From Hymenobacter sp. DG25B (GTDB lineage Bacteria > Bacteroidota > Bacteroidia > Cytophagales > Hymenobacteraceae), in the NCBI RefSeq assembly GCF_000801315.1, contig NZ_CP010054.1, positions 372,001-436,000 of the forward strand: a stretch of 64,000 nucleotides of DNA, given 5' to 3'. The first letter of the stretch is position 1; each line of letters begins with the position of its first letter. The position numbers and the translations under genes are program-made. Below are positions 33,312-41,898 of this stretch, one piece after another. The notes beneath the pieces are model-generated. The model saw nothing but the letters and a program-made list of their open reading frames with translations. It did not search any database and was not told the DNA's origin.

Positions 33312-36300
33312 ATGCTGGTGGAGAAAGAAACTGAGTCGACAGCCAAGCTAACGGCGACCCAGCCGGGAGCCCTGGCCCAGGTGCTCACGCAGCTGGAGGC
33401 ATTTAAGCGTAAGTTTTACCTGAACCTGCTGGTGCGTGGGGCACTGGTGGCGGGCGGCCTCTTGCTCACGCTTTTTCTGGTTTTCAACCTGCTGGAATAC
33501 TTTCTGTACCTGCCCACCTGGGTGCGGGGCGGGTTGCTGTTTGGCTTTCTGGGTTTGGCCGTGTACGCCTTTGTACACTGGATCTGGCAGCCGCTGGCCG
33601 CTCTTACCAACCTGCGCCGCCTGCTTTCTGATGAGCAGGCCGCTCTGCGCGTAGGCGAGCTATTCCCCCAGGTGCAGGACAAGCTCCTGAATGCCCTGCA
33701 GCTGCAGGGTCAGGCCCGCGAAAACGCCCTTATTGCCGCCAGCCTGGACCAGCGCGCCGCCCAGCTTACCGGGTTGGAATTCGCCGAAGGCATCAACATC
33801 AAATCCCAAACCCGGCCCCTGTGGAAGTACGTGGCTGTGCCGGCCGGGGTGGTGGTGCTCCTGCTGCTGGTATACCCCAGCCTGTTTGTGCAGGGCACCG
33901 CCCGCATTCTGCATTACCGCCGCACGTATTCGCCGCCTGCGCCTTTCCGATTTGTGGTGGAGAATAAGAATCTGAAAGCTTTTAAGGGTGAGGATTTCAA
34001 GCTGGAGGTATCGGTGGAAGGCGAGGCGCTGCCCAATGAAATCAGTATTCAGTATGCGGGGCGGGAGCGGCGCCTGCAGAAAGAATCCGGCAACCGGTTT
34101 ACTTACCAGTTCCAGCAGCTGCAGCGCTCTGTGGATTTCCAGCTGGCGGCTGCGGGCTTTACTTCGGATGAATACGCCCTGATGGTGCGGGAACGGCCCA
34201 ACCTGCGCGACTTCACGGTGCAGATTACCTACCCTGGTTACCTGAACAAAGCCTCCGAAACGATACAGAACACCGGCAACCTGACGGTGCCCGAGGGCAG
34301 CACGGTGCGCTGGGAGTTTGCTACCGCCGCCACCGACCAGCTCCAGCTACTTTTCAAAAGCCCCGACGAAACCGTGACGGCTCAAGCCGACGACGACCAG
34401 TTTCGGGTAACGCGGCGCGTGCTTCGCTCTCAGGAGTATGCGGTACGCCTGCTAAACGCCGCCAGCCTCAACCGCGACCCTATCCAGTACCAGCTCACTG
34501 CCATTCCCGACCAGGTGCCGGACATCACCCTGGAAACCTTCCCCGATACCACCTCGCTGCGCTATCTGGCGCTGGGCGGCACCGTGCGCGACGATTATGG
34601 CCTGACGCGCCTGCAGCTGCACTATAGGGTGTTGTCCAAAGCTCGGCCTAATGCTACCTACCAGACGCGCGCCCTGCCCCTGCAAAGCGGCCCGGCGCAG
34701 GTATATGCCTACCAGTGGGATTTGCGGCCGGTAGGCATGAAGCCCGGCGACCGGCTGGAATATTATGTGCAGGTGTGGGACAACGACGGCGTGCACGGGC
34801 CAAAATCGGCCCGGAGCAGGGCCGCAGAGTTTAAGCTGCCCTCGCGCAGCGAGCTACAGAAGCAGCTCAGCACTCAGTCGCAGGCGGTGCAGAGCCAGCT
34901 GAGCCGCACGGCGGAGCAGTCTAAGAAGCTGGAGCGGGAGTTGGCCAAAACCGAAGACAAGCTGAAGGTGAAGCGCGACCTGAACTTCCAGGACCGCAAG
35001 CAGCTGCAGGATATGCTGCAGCAGAAGCAGCAGATGGACGACCAGATTGCCGACATGAAAAAGCTCTTTGACGAGCTGAATCAGAAGCAAAACGAGCTGG
35101 ACCCCAAAAGCCAGGAGCTGGCCGAAAAAGCCGAGGAGCTGAAAAAGCTGATGGACTCTCTGCTGGACCCCGAAACCAAAAAGCTCTACGATGAGCTGCA
35201 GAAGCTCCTGGACCAGAAGCAGGACCAGAATCAGCTGGAGATGCAGCAGCTCATGCAAAAGCTCGAAAACAAGGAAAACACCCTGCAGAAAGAGCTGGAG
35301 CGGGCCCTGGAAATGTTTAAGCAGCTGCAGTTTGAGCAAAAGCAGGAGCAAACCCTGGAAAAGCTGCAGCAGCTGGCCAAGGAAGAGCAGCAGCTGGCCG
35401 AAAAAACCGAGCAGAACGACAAGAACAACCCCGAAAATAAGCTCAGCAACCAGGAGCAGAAAGCCAAAAATGAGCAGCTGAAACAGGAGCAGGCCGAGAA
35501 GCAGCAGCAGTTTGACGAGGTGCAGAAGAACCTGGACGAGCTCAAGAAGATGGACGACCAGCTCAACAACGAGAATGGCGCCGACGACATGCAGCCCCAG
35601 CAGCAGCAGGTAGACGAGCAAATGCAGCAAAGCCAGGAGCAGCTGGGCAAAAATCAGAACCAGAAAGCCAGCCAGAACCAGAAGCAGGCAGCTCAGCAAA
35701 TGCAGCAGATGGCTCAGCAGATGGAGCAGCAAATGAGCGAAGAGGAATCAGACCAGCAGCAGGAAAATATTGATGACCTGCGCGACATCCTCGAAAACCT
35801 CCTGAAGCTCTCCTTCGATCAGGAAAGCCTGATGAAGCAGTTCCGCACCGTAGACCAGCAGGACCCGCGCTTTGTGCAGCTGGGCCAGCAGCAGCGCAAG
35901 CTCAAGGACGACGCCCGCGTGGTGCAGGACTCGCTCTACGCCCTGGCCAAGCGCGTATTTCAACTCCAGAGCTTCGTAACCCGGGAAGTAGGGGAGATGA
36001 ACGGTCGCATGGACGAGGCCCTGGACCAGATCCGGCAGCGCGACGTGGCCCGGGCCACTACCCACCAGCAGCAGGCCATGACCAGCATGAACAACCTGGC
36101 CCTAATGCTGAACGACGCCCTGAAGCAGATGCAGGACCAGCAGCGCCAGGCCCAGCAGCAACAGCAGCAAAGCGGCGGCAAGCCCGGCCGGAAAAAGAAA
36201 AAAGGTAGCCAGGCCGGCGACGGCCAGCTGGGCAAGATGCAGCAGCAGCTCAACCAGCAGATTCAGCAGCTGCAGCAAAGCGGCAAAACCGGCCGTGCCC

Positions 36301-36743
36301 TTTCCGAAGACCTGGCCAAGCTGGCCGCTCAGCAGCAAATGCTGCGCGAAGCCCTGAAAGAGCTGGAGAAAATGCAGCAGGGCGGCAAGCCGGGCAAGGA
36401 TGGCAAAGGCCAGCCGGCTGGAGGAAACCTAGGGGATGTGAAAAAAATGATGGAACAAACCGAGACGGACCTCGTAAACAAGCGGCTAACGGAGCAAACG
36501 GTTATGCGTCAGCGTCAAATCCTGACCCGCCTGCTGGAAGCCGAGAAATCGGCCCGGGAGCGGGACCAGGATGACAAGCGGGAAGCGCAGACCGCCCAGA
36601 ACCGTCCGCCGGTTTTTCCGCCTGCTTTCGAGCGCTACAAACGGCAGAAAGAGCGGCAAACGGAACTGCTTCGGACAGTGCCCCCGGCCCTCACACCGTA
36701 CTACCAACGGGAGGTGAGTGAATATTTTCAGAAAATGAAATAG
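33312..36743 (+). CDS. DUF4175 family membrane protein with a long coiled-coil
   Basis: A 1143-residue Bacteroidota protein. Membrane segments lie near 40-60, 68-88 and 175-195. A large extracytoplasmic beta-rich region spans about 200-510 (FRFVVENKNLKAFKGEDFKLEVSVEG, DFTVQITYPGYLNK). From about 515 to 790 there is an almost continuous Glu/Gln/Lys coiled coil (KLERELAKTEDKLKVKRDLN, QQQVDEQMQQSQEQLGKNQN), then a helical tail with a second Gln-rich part near 930-980. Function is unknown; the layout suggests an envelope scaffold. The ATG at 33312 is preferred to the GTG at 33303. The next three genes follow on the same strand. Confidence 0.88.
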   Translation: MLVEKETESTAKLTATQPGALAQVLTQLEAFKRKFYLNLLVRGALVAGGLLLTLFLVFNLLEYFLYLPTWVRGGLLFGFLGLAVYAFVHWIWQPLAALTNLRRLLSDEQAALRVGELFPQVQDKLLNALQLQGQARENALIAASLDQRAAQLTGLEFAEGINIKSQTRPLWKYVAVPAGVVVLLLLVYPSLFVQGTARILHYRRTYSPPAPFRFVVENKNLKAFKGEDFKLEVSVEGEALPNEISIQYAGRERRLQKESGNRFTYQFQQLQRSVDFQLAAAGFTSDEYALMVRERPNLRDFTVQITYPGYLNKASETIQNTGNLTVPEGSTVRWEFATAATDQLQLLFKSPDETVTAQADDDQFRVTRRVLRSQEYAVRLLNAASLNRDPIQYQLTAIPDQVPDITLETFPDTTSLRYLALGGTVRDDYGLTRLQLHYRVLSKARPNATYQTRALPLQSGPAQVYAYQWDLRPVGMKPGDRLEYYVQVWDNDGVHGPKSARSRAAEFKLPSRSELQKQLSTQSQAVQSQLSRTAEQSKKLERELAKTEDKLKVKRDLNFQDRKQLQDMLQQKQQMDDQIADMKKLFDELNQKQNELDPKSQELAEKAEELKKLMDSLLDPETKKLYDELQKLLDQKQDQNQLEMQQLMQKLENKENTLQKELERALEMFKQLQFEQKQEQTLEKLQQLAKEEQQLAEKTEQNDKNNPENKLSNQEQKAKNEQLKQEQAEKQQQFDEVQKNLDELKKMDDQLNNENGADDMQPQQQQVDEQMQQSQEQLGKNQNQKASQNQKQAAQQMQQMAQQMEQQMSEEESDQQQENIDDLRDILENLLKLSFDQESLMKQFRTVDQQDPRFVQLGQQQRKLKDDARVVQDSLYALAKRVFQLQSFVTREVGEMNGRMDEALDQIRQRDVARATTHQQQAMTSMNNLALMLNDALKQMQDQQRQAQQQQQQSGGKPGRKKKKGSQAGDGQLGKMQQQLNQQIQQLQQSGKTGRALSEDLAKLAAQQQMLREALKELEKMQQGGKPGKDGKGQPAGGNLGDVKKMMEQTETDLVNKRLTEQTVMRQRQILTRLLEAEKSARERDQDDKREAQTAQNRPPVFPPAFERYKRQKERQTELLRTVPPALTPYYQREVSEYFQKMK

Positions 36744-36787
36744 CGACTCGCTAAATTTACCCCCCTTCCGCGTCCCTTCCCCTTTTT

Positions 36788-37249
36788 ATGAAGCAGGTAA
36801 AAATTCAGATTCCTTCGCTCGTTGAGAATATCCGCGTGGTAGAGAGTTTCATCGACAACTCGAAGGATACCTTTAATATTGAGGACGATATCTACGGCAA
36901 CATCATGGTTGCCGTGACGGAGGCCGTCAATAACGCCATTCGCCATGGCAATAAGTTCGATAAGGACAAGAACGTTTTCTTGTCGTTGCAGATGGGGCAG
37001 GACAAGGTAAAGTTTGAGGTAGAAGATCAGGGCGAAGGCTTTGACTATACCAATCTGCTGGACCCCACCGCTCCCGAAAACCTGGAAAACCCCGGGGGCC
37101 GCGGTATTTTCCTCATCCGCCACCTGGCCGATGAAGTAGAATTCAGCAAAGATGGCCGCCACGTGCAGCTCACGTTCCATTTGGTACCCGAGGCTGATTC
37201 TGAAGGCTCCACAACTACCTCTTCCGCCTCTGACCACAACGCGGCATGA
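36788..37249 (+). CDS. Anti-sigma-regulatory-type ATP-binding protein (HATPase)
   Basis: A 153-residue single-domain GHKL ATPase of the RsbW/SpoIIAB-like HATPase_c_2 type. The N box is VAVTEAVNNAIRHGNK (about 41-56), the G1 box VEDQGEGFDY (about 79-88) and the G2 region ENPGGRGIFLIRHLAD (about 101-116). Such proteins act as serine kinases or anti-sigma factors in partner-switching pathways; no antagonist gene is next to it. The stop overlaps an ATG as ATGA at 37246-37249, a coupled junction that bears on the start of the next gene. Confidence 0.92.
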   Translation: MKQVKIQIPSLVENIRVVESFIDNSKDTFNIEDDIYGNIMVAVTEAVNNAIRHGNKFDKDKNVFLSLQMGQDKVKFEVEDQGEGFDYTNLLDPTAPENLENPGGRGIFLIRHLADEVEFSKDGRHVQLTFHLVPEADSEGSTTTSSASDHNAA

Positions 37250-37730
37250 ACTCCCTGCCCCCGAGCACGAAGAAGACCACGATGACGATACCCGCGGGCG
37301 CGAATCCCACGGCATCGAATTCCTGGTAGAAGATGTTGATTTTGAGCTGGCCGATGCCGAAGCGCTGACCTCTTGGATTGAGCGGGTGGCGGCCGTGCAC
37401 GAGCACGAAATTGTGCAGCTCACCTACATCTTCTGCTCCGATGAGTACCTGCACCGCGTGAACGTGGAGTACCTCGACCACGACACCTACACCGACGTCA
37501 TCACCTTCGATAACGCCGATGATGCCGATATCATTGAAGGAGACGTGTTTATCTCGGTAGAGCGGGTGCGCGAAAACGCTGCTAAACTAGGCGTTACGTT
37601 CCGCGACGAGCTGCACCGCGTCATGATTCACGGTATGTTACACCTGCTGGGCTACCAGGACAAAGACCTGCTGAGCCAGACGGCCATGCGTAAGAAAGAA
37701 GACGACTGCCTCTCGCTGCGCACTTTCTAA
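37152..37730 (+). CDS. ybeY: rRNA maturation RNase YbeY, doubtful 5' end
   Basis: YbeY is a metal-dependent endoribonuclease for 16S rRNA 3'-end maturation and ribosome quality control. The core is clear: FLVEDVDFELADAEAL, TYIFCSDEYLHRVNVEYLDHDTYTDVITF, GDVFISVERVRENA and HRVMIHGMLHLLGYQDKD. The last has His-x3-His with Asp where the third His usually is, as in other Bacteroidota. The only in-frame ATG is 37152, which would overlap the HATPase gene by 98 bases and add about 50 odd residues. A better start, ATG 37246 in the ATGA junction, is one base out of frame. An extra C in the C5 run at 37258-37262 would join them. Confidence 0.85.
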   Translation: MAATCSSRSIWYPRLILKAPQLPLPPLTTTRHELPAPEHEEDHDDDTRGRESHGIEFLVEDVDFELADAEALTSWIERVAAVHEHEIVQLTYIFCSDEYLHRVNVEYLDHDTYTDVITFDNADDADIIEGDVFISVERVRENAAKLGVTFRDELHRVMIHGMLHLLGYQDKDLLSQTAMRKKEDDCLSLRTF

Positions 37731-37752
37731 AGATTTAGCTACCCAGAATTAC

Positions 37753-37783
37753 AAACGCCCGCTCTTCGCGCGGGCGTTTTTTT
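37753..37783 (+). terminator. Terminator after ybeY
   Basis: AAACGCCCGC and GCGGGCGTTT form a 10-bp stem with a 7-base loop and a T7 tract, 22 bases past the ybeY stop. Confidence 0.88.
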
Positions 37784-37836
37784 ATGGCATCTGCTGCCAG
37801 GAACTCTTTCCCTGCAGCCCGGTTTTCCTTCGCTGC

Positions 37837-38565
37837 ATGGCTGCTACTCCCGCTCATCTTTTGTTTCTGCCCGGCGAAGCCTTGGATTTCTACCTGAGCC
37901 AGGGCTACTACCGGATGCATCAGGACCTGTTTACCTGCCATTTTCTGCCCATTGAAGATGGCCTGTATACGGCCCACTGGCTGCGCGTAGCGCTGGATCA
38001 GGTGCAGCTTGGGGCCGCGCAACGGCGGCTGTTGCGCCTCAATGAGCACTTCACCGTGCTGCTCCGGCCGTTCCATCTCACGGCTGAATATGAGGCCCTT
38101 TATGCTCAGTACCGCCGCCACATCACCTTCGATGCGCCGCCCACGGTGGAATCCTTTCTGCTGGCCGGGGCCATGCAGAACGTGTTTGAAACCGAAGTGA
38201 TAGAAGTGCGCGACGGGGAGCAGCTTATTGCCCTCGGTATTTTCGACAGCGGGGCCCGCACCATGGCTGGCATCATGAATTTCTACCACCCCATTTACCG
38301 CAAATACAGCCTGGGCAAGTACCTCATGCTGCTGAAAATCAACTATGCGCAGCAGCGCCAGTACCATTATTACTACCCCGGCTACGTGGTGCATCAGTAT
38401 CCCAAATTCGACTACAAGCTGTTCCCTTGTCCGGGCGCTACGCAGGTATTCGACGGACGCAGCGGCCAATGGCGGCCATTTTCCTGGGAAGAGGTAGCTC
38501 GGCAATCGGCGGAGCTGCTGGCCAATGCGCCCACCCAGCTACTGGATGATGACGCGGAGCAGTAA
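37837..38565 (+). CDS. Arginyl-tRNA--protein transferase (ATE/Bpt-like) family
   Basis: A 242-residue protein resembling the leucyl/arginyl-tRNA--protein transferase (ATE1/Bpt) family, which adds an amino acid to N-terminal acidic residues and so marks proteins for ClpS/Clp degradation. The N-terminal part lacks the full ATE zinc cysteines. The C-terminal GNAT-like half is clear: GIFDSGARTMAGIMNFYHP, YRKYSLGKYLMLLKI and HYYYPGYVVHQYPKFDYK. Bacteroidota carry shortened versions of this type. The amino acid transferred cannot be read from sequence. It follows the ybeY terminator, so it is its own unit, ahead of mnmG. Confidence 0.82.
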   Translation: MAATPAHLLFLPGEALDFYLSQGYYRMHQDLFTCHFLPIEDGLYTAHWLRVALDQVQLGAAQRRLLRLNEHFTVLLRPFHLTAEYEALYAQYRRHITFDAPPTVESFLLAGAMQNVFETEVIEVRDGEQLIALGIFDSGARTMAGIMNFYHPIYRKYSLGKYLMLLKINYAQQRQYHYYYPGYVVHQYPKFDYKLFPCPGATQVFDGRSGQWRPFSWEEVARQSAELLANAPTQLLDDDAEQ

Positions 38566-38597
38566 ACCGCTGCTGCGCAAAAAAGCCGCTGACTCCG

Positions 38598-38605
38598 TAT
38601 CTTTG
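38598..38605 (+). promoter_or_regulatory. Candidate -7 box upstream of mnmG
   Basis: TATCTTTG matches the Bacteroidota -7 consensus TAnnTTTG exactly, but no TTG is seen about 19 bases upstream. If used, transcription would start near 38612 and the mnmG mRNA would carry a leader of about 220 bases with a palindromic element. Confidence 0.4.
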
Positions 38606-38691
38606 CGCACGTTTTGAGCATGTTGCGCCTGCCTTTCTGATCTGATTTCCTGAAGCAGCGCCTGCCCAACTGCGGGCGTTTTCTGTTGGGT

Positions 38692-38820
38692 AGTAGCGCG
38701 AAGCTTCAGCTTCGCGTTTCGTTGAACGCCCGACATTGCCCCTGATGTTACCCTCGAACTGTTAGTTCACCGCCTCGCGAAGCTGGAGCTTGACTATGTC
38801 TACCTTCGGTTCGCGCTACT
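38692..38820. repeat. Palindromic element family A, degenerate copy
   Basis: The left arm AGTAGCGCGAAGCTTCAGCT and the right end GGTTCGCGCTACTG belong to family A. The right arm is interrupted: CTCGCGAAGCTGGAGCTTG is followed by about 18 unrelated bases before the terminal TTCGCGCTACT. The element ends 11 bases before the mnmG ATG. It looks like a decayed or rearranged copy. Confidence 0.7.
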
Positions 38821-38831
38821 GTTTGTCCGCC

Positions 38832-40700
38832 ATGTTTCAGCAAGAAGAATACGATGTTATTGTAGTAGGAGCCGGCCACGCCGGGTGTGAGGCCGCTGCC
38901 GCTGCCGCCAACCTGGGGTCCAAGGTGCTGCTGGTAACGATGAACATGAACACCATTGCGCAGATGTCGTGCAACCCGGCCATGGGCGGGGTGGCCAAAG
39001 GACAGATTGTGCGCGAGGTGGACGCGCTGGGCGGGCAGTCGGGCATCATCACCGACAAAACCATGATTCAGTTCCGGATGCTGAACCGCTCCAAAGGCCC
39101 CGCCATGTGGAGCCCGCGCGCGCAAAGTGACCGGATGCGCTTTGCTGAAGAGTGGCGCATGACGCTGGAACAAACCCCCAACGTGGATTTCTGGCAGGAA
39201 GCCGTAACCGGCCTGGTAGTAGAAAACGAAACCGTAGTAGGCGTGAAAACCGCGCTGGGTATCGAGTTCCGGGGCAAATCGGTGGTGCTCACCAACGGAA
39301 CCTTCCTGAACGGTCTCATCCATATTGGCGAGAAGCAGTTCGGTGGGGGCCGCGCCGCCGAAAAAGGCAGCACCGGCATTACCGAGCAGCTTCTTGAGCT
39401 GGGCTTTGAAGCCGGCCGCATGAAAACCGGCACCCCGCCCCGCGTGGATGGCCGCTCGCTGGACTACAGCAAAATGGAGGCGCAACCCGGCGACGAAGTG
39501 CCGAGCAAATTCTCCTACCTCGATACGCCCTACCTCAGTAAGCAGCGCCCCTGCTACATTACCTACACCAACCCCGAGGTGCACGAAATCCTGAAAGAGG
39601 GTTTCGAGAAGTCGCCGATGTTCCAGGGCCGCATTAAGGGCCTGGGGCCGCGCTATTGCCCTTCGGTGGAGGATAAGATCAACCGCTTCGCGGATAAAGA
39701 CCGCCACCAGATTTTTGTGGAGCCCGAAGGCTGGAGCACGGTGGAGGTGTACGTAAACGGCTTTAGCTCCTCCCTGCCCGAGGACGTGCAGTACCGCGCT
39801 CTGCGCAAAATTGCCGGCTTCGAAAACGCGAAGATGTTCCGCCCGGGCTACGCCATTGAGTACGACTTCTTCCCGCCCACCCAGCTGCAGCTTACGCTGG
39901 AAACCAAGCGAATCAAAAACCTGTATTTCGCGGGCCAGATCAACGGCACCACGGGCTATGAGGAAGCTGCCTGCCAGGGTTTGATGGCCGGTATCAACGC
40001 CCACAACCGGGTGCACGGCAAGGAGCCCTTCATCCTGAAGCGGAGCGAAGCCTACATTGGCGTGCTCATTGATGACCTGGTAAACAAAGGCACCGACGAG
40101 CCCTACCGCATGTTCACGAGCCGCGCCGAGCACCGCATTCTGCTGCGCCAGGACAACGCTGACCTGCGCCTGACGCCACTGGGCTACGCCCTGGGGCTGG
40201 CCTCGGAAGAGCGCATGGAGCTGGTGCGCCAGAAGGAGCGCGAAACCGCCGAAATCATTGAATTGCTGCAACAGCACGCCATTGAGCCCCAGGAAATAAA
40301 CGGACTGCTGGAAGAGTTGGGCTCGGCTACCATCAGCGAGAAAACCCGCGCCGTGAACCTGCTGCGCCGGCCCAACATGGAGCTGGCCGACCTCACGCGC
40401 ACCTTGCCCAACCTCACGCTGGCCCTGGCCCCTTTCCGGGCCGACAGCCTGGAGCAGGCCATTATCCGCATCAAGTACGAAACCTACATTGAAAAGGAAC
40501 ACCAGCAGGCCGGCCGCATGCAGGAGCTGGAAAACTTCGTGATTCAGGGCCGCCTGGACTACCAGCAAATGCCGGCGCTTTCCTACGAGGCCCGCGAAAA
40601 GCTGCTGCGCGTGCAGCCCGAAACCATTGGCCAGGCCGCCCGCATCAGTGGCGTTACGCCCGCCGATATTTCAGTATTGATGGTGTACCTGGGGAAATAA
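38832..40700 (+). CDS. mnmG: tRNA uridine 5-carboxymethylaminomethyl modification enzyme MnmG (GidA)
   Basis: A 622-residue FAD enzyme that, with MnmE, installs the carboxymethylaminomethyl group on the wobble uridine of tRNAs. The FAD site VVGAGHAGCEAA is at 11-22. Other blocks are CNPAMGGVAKGQIVREVDALGG (in two pieces), KTGTPPRVDGRSL, the GidA signature GLGPRYCPSVEDK, YDFFPPTQLQLTLETK, and the C-terminal helical domain. The start is the ATG at 38832 (MFQQEEYDVIVVG); a longer ORF reads into the palindromic element. gidA is often close to the replication origin in bacteria, consistent with the oriC candidate at 43.6-44.1 kb. Confidence 0.97.
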   Translation: MFQQEEYDVIVVGAGHAGCEAAAAAANLGSKVLLVTMNMNTIAQMSCNPAMGGVAKGQIVREVDALGGQSGIITDKTMIQFRMLNRSKGPAMWSPRAQSDRMRFAEEWRMTLEQTPNVDFWQEAVTGLVVENETVVGVKTALGIEFRGKSVVLTNGTFLNGLIHIGEKQFGGGRAAEKGSTGITEQLLELGFEAGRMKTGTPPRVDGRSLDYSKMEAQPGDEVPSKFSYLDTPYLSKQRPCYITYTNPEVHEILKEGFEKSPMFQGRIKGLGPRYCPSVEDKINRFADKDRHQIFVEPEGWSTVEVYVNGFSSSLPEDVQYRALRKIAGFENAKMFRPGYAIEYDFFPPTQLQLTLETKRIKNLYFAGQINGTTGYEEAACQGLMAGINAHNRVHGKEPFILKRSEAYIGVLIDDLVNKGTDEPYRMFTSRAEHRILLRQDNADLRLTPLGYALGLASEERMELVRQKERETAEIIELLQQHAIEPQEINGLLEELGSATISEKTRAVNLLRRPNMELADLTRTLPNLTLALAPFRADSLEQAIIRIKYETYIEKEHQQAGRMQELENFVIQGRLDYQQMPALSYEAREKLLRVQPETIGQAARISGVTPADISVLMVYLGK

Positions 40701-40712
40701 TGCTGAATTTTG

Positions 40713-40778
40713 AATTCTGAATCCCGGCCGGGCAGTTGCTTTATGCTCCGTTGTCCGTCGGGATTCAGAATTTTTTTT
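40713..40778 (+). terminator. Hairpin with T8 tract after mnmG
   Basis: AATTCTGAATCCC (40713-40725) and GGGATTCAGAATT (40760-40772) are perfect inverted copies around a 34-base loop, followed by T8. It may terminate mnmG. The right-arm motif GGAATTCAGAA recurs at 40835, so this may also be part of a dispersed palindromic element. Confidence 0.65.
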
Positions 40779-40854
40779 GTAGAATTTGCCTACCGAATAG
40801 GGCAGGAGCTGGCTTCCGCTGCTATTCAACCCTTGGAATTCAGAAGAAAAAAGC

Positions 40855-41748
40855 GTGCTGTACGAACGTCTGGAGAAGTGCCCGGTTTGCGGGAAGAGCA
40901 GCTTCCGCAATAAGCTGGTGGTGGAAGACAAATCGGTGAGCAAGGAGAGCTTCGCTATTGTGCAGTGCGAGGCCTGCACGTTCCAGTTTACCAACCCCCG
41001 GCCCGATGCCCAGGGTATTGGCCGGTACTATGAGTCGGACGCTTACGTTTCCCACAACAGCACGGCTACCGGCGTTATCAACCAGGTATACCGCCTGGCG
41101 CGCATGTTTACCATGCGCCGTAAGGTGTCGTTGCTGAACCACCTGGCCCCGCGCCGGGGCAAATTGCTGGATTACGGCTGCGGCACGGGCCATTTTCTGG
41201 CCGCCGCCAAACGCAAAGGCTGGCAGGTGGCCGGTTTTGAGCCCAACGCGCGTGCCCGCGAGGAAGCCACGCGCCGCGTGGGGCAGCCCGTGGGCAGTGA
41301 GAGCCTGAGTGCGCTGGAAGCAGGTTCTTTTGATGCCATTACGCTCTGGCACGTGCTGGAGCATGTGCACACCCTGAACGAAACCCTGGACCAGCTTATC
41401 AGTCTGCTGAAGCCGGATGGGGTGCTCATTATTGCCGTGCCCAACGTAGAGAGCTTTGATGCCCAGCACTACCAGCAGCACTGGGCCGCTTATGATGTGC
41501 CCCGCCACCTCTACCATTTCAGCCCCAAAACCATGGCCCTGCTGCTCAAAAAGCACAAGCTACAGCTGCGCCAGACGTTGCCCATGCCGCTGGATGCTTA
41601 TTACGTGAGCATGCTCAGCGAGAAGCATCAGTCGGGCAAGGGCAAAGGCATGCTGAGCGTATTGCGCACCGGGTACGCCTCCAATCAATACGCGGCCGAC
41701 AACGAAAACCAGTATTCCAGCCTGATTTATGTAGCGAGCCGGCGCTAA
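40855..41748 (+). CDS. Class I SAM-dependent methyltransferase with N-terminal zinc ribbon
   Basis: A 297-residue methyltransferase. A zinc ribbon with cysteines at 9, 12, 38 and 41 precedes the Rossmann domain; the SAM motif is LLDYGCGTGHFL near 104-115, and a DAITLWHVLEHVHTLNETL segment near 145-163 is typical of Methyltransf_12/23 proteins. The substrate is unknown; relatives act on lipids, quinones or sugars. The start is GTG at 40855; no in-frame ATG precedes the first cysteine pair. The last segment (SEKHQSGKGKGMLSVLRTGY) is common to Bacteroidota homologues in my recollection. Confidence 0.88.
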   Translation: MLYERLEKCPVCGKSSFRNKLVVEDKSVSKESFAIVQCEACTFQFTNPRPDAQGIGRYYESDAYVSHNSTATGVINQVYRLARMFTMRRKVSLLNHLAPRRGKLLDYGCGTGHFLAAAKRKGWQVAGFEPNARAREEATRRVGQPVGSESLSALEAGSFDAITLWHVLEHVHTLNETLDQLISLLKPDGVLIIAVPNVESFDAQHYQQHWAAYDVPRHLYHFSPKTMALLLKKHKLQLRQTLPMPLDAYYVSMLSEKHQSGKGKGMLSVLRTGYASNQYAADNENQYSSLIYVASRR

Positions 41749-41898
41749 ACGCTGGCCGCGTTAGTGGGTTTTGCGTAAGACTGCTCCCGCTCCCGGCGGG
41801 AACGGCCGGAGGGGAGGGGAGCCTACCTGCTTCGCTTCCCGCGGCGGCATGTGGTTTCCGGTTCCGATATTGCCGGCCGTTTCACGTTGTAGCCTGCT

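Noticed and set aside
34854..35732. A Leu-rich 292-codon frame antisense to the DUF4175 gene that looks like a membrane protein
   Set aside because: The Leu runs are the complement of the CAG/AAG (Gln/Lys) codons of the coiled coil; it is an artefact of that composition.
37246..37329. The 27-codon frame starting at ATG 37246 as a separate small protein
   Set aside because: It has no recognisable features, and its position at the ATGA junction is better explained as the displaced start of ybeY.
41755..41898. GC-rich stretch before the Ig-like lipoprotein gene as another palindromic element
   Set aside because: Only short imperfect inverted pieces (CCCG...CGGG) are present; no long arms or second copy were found.
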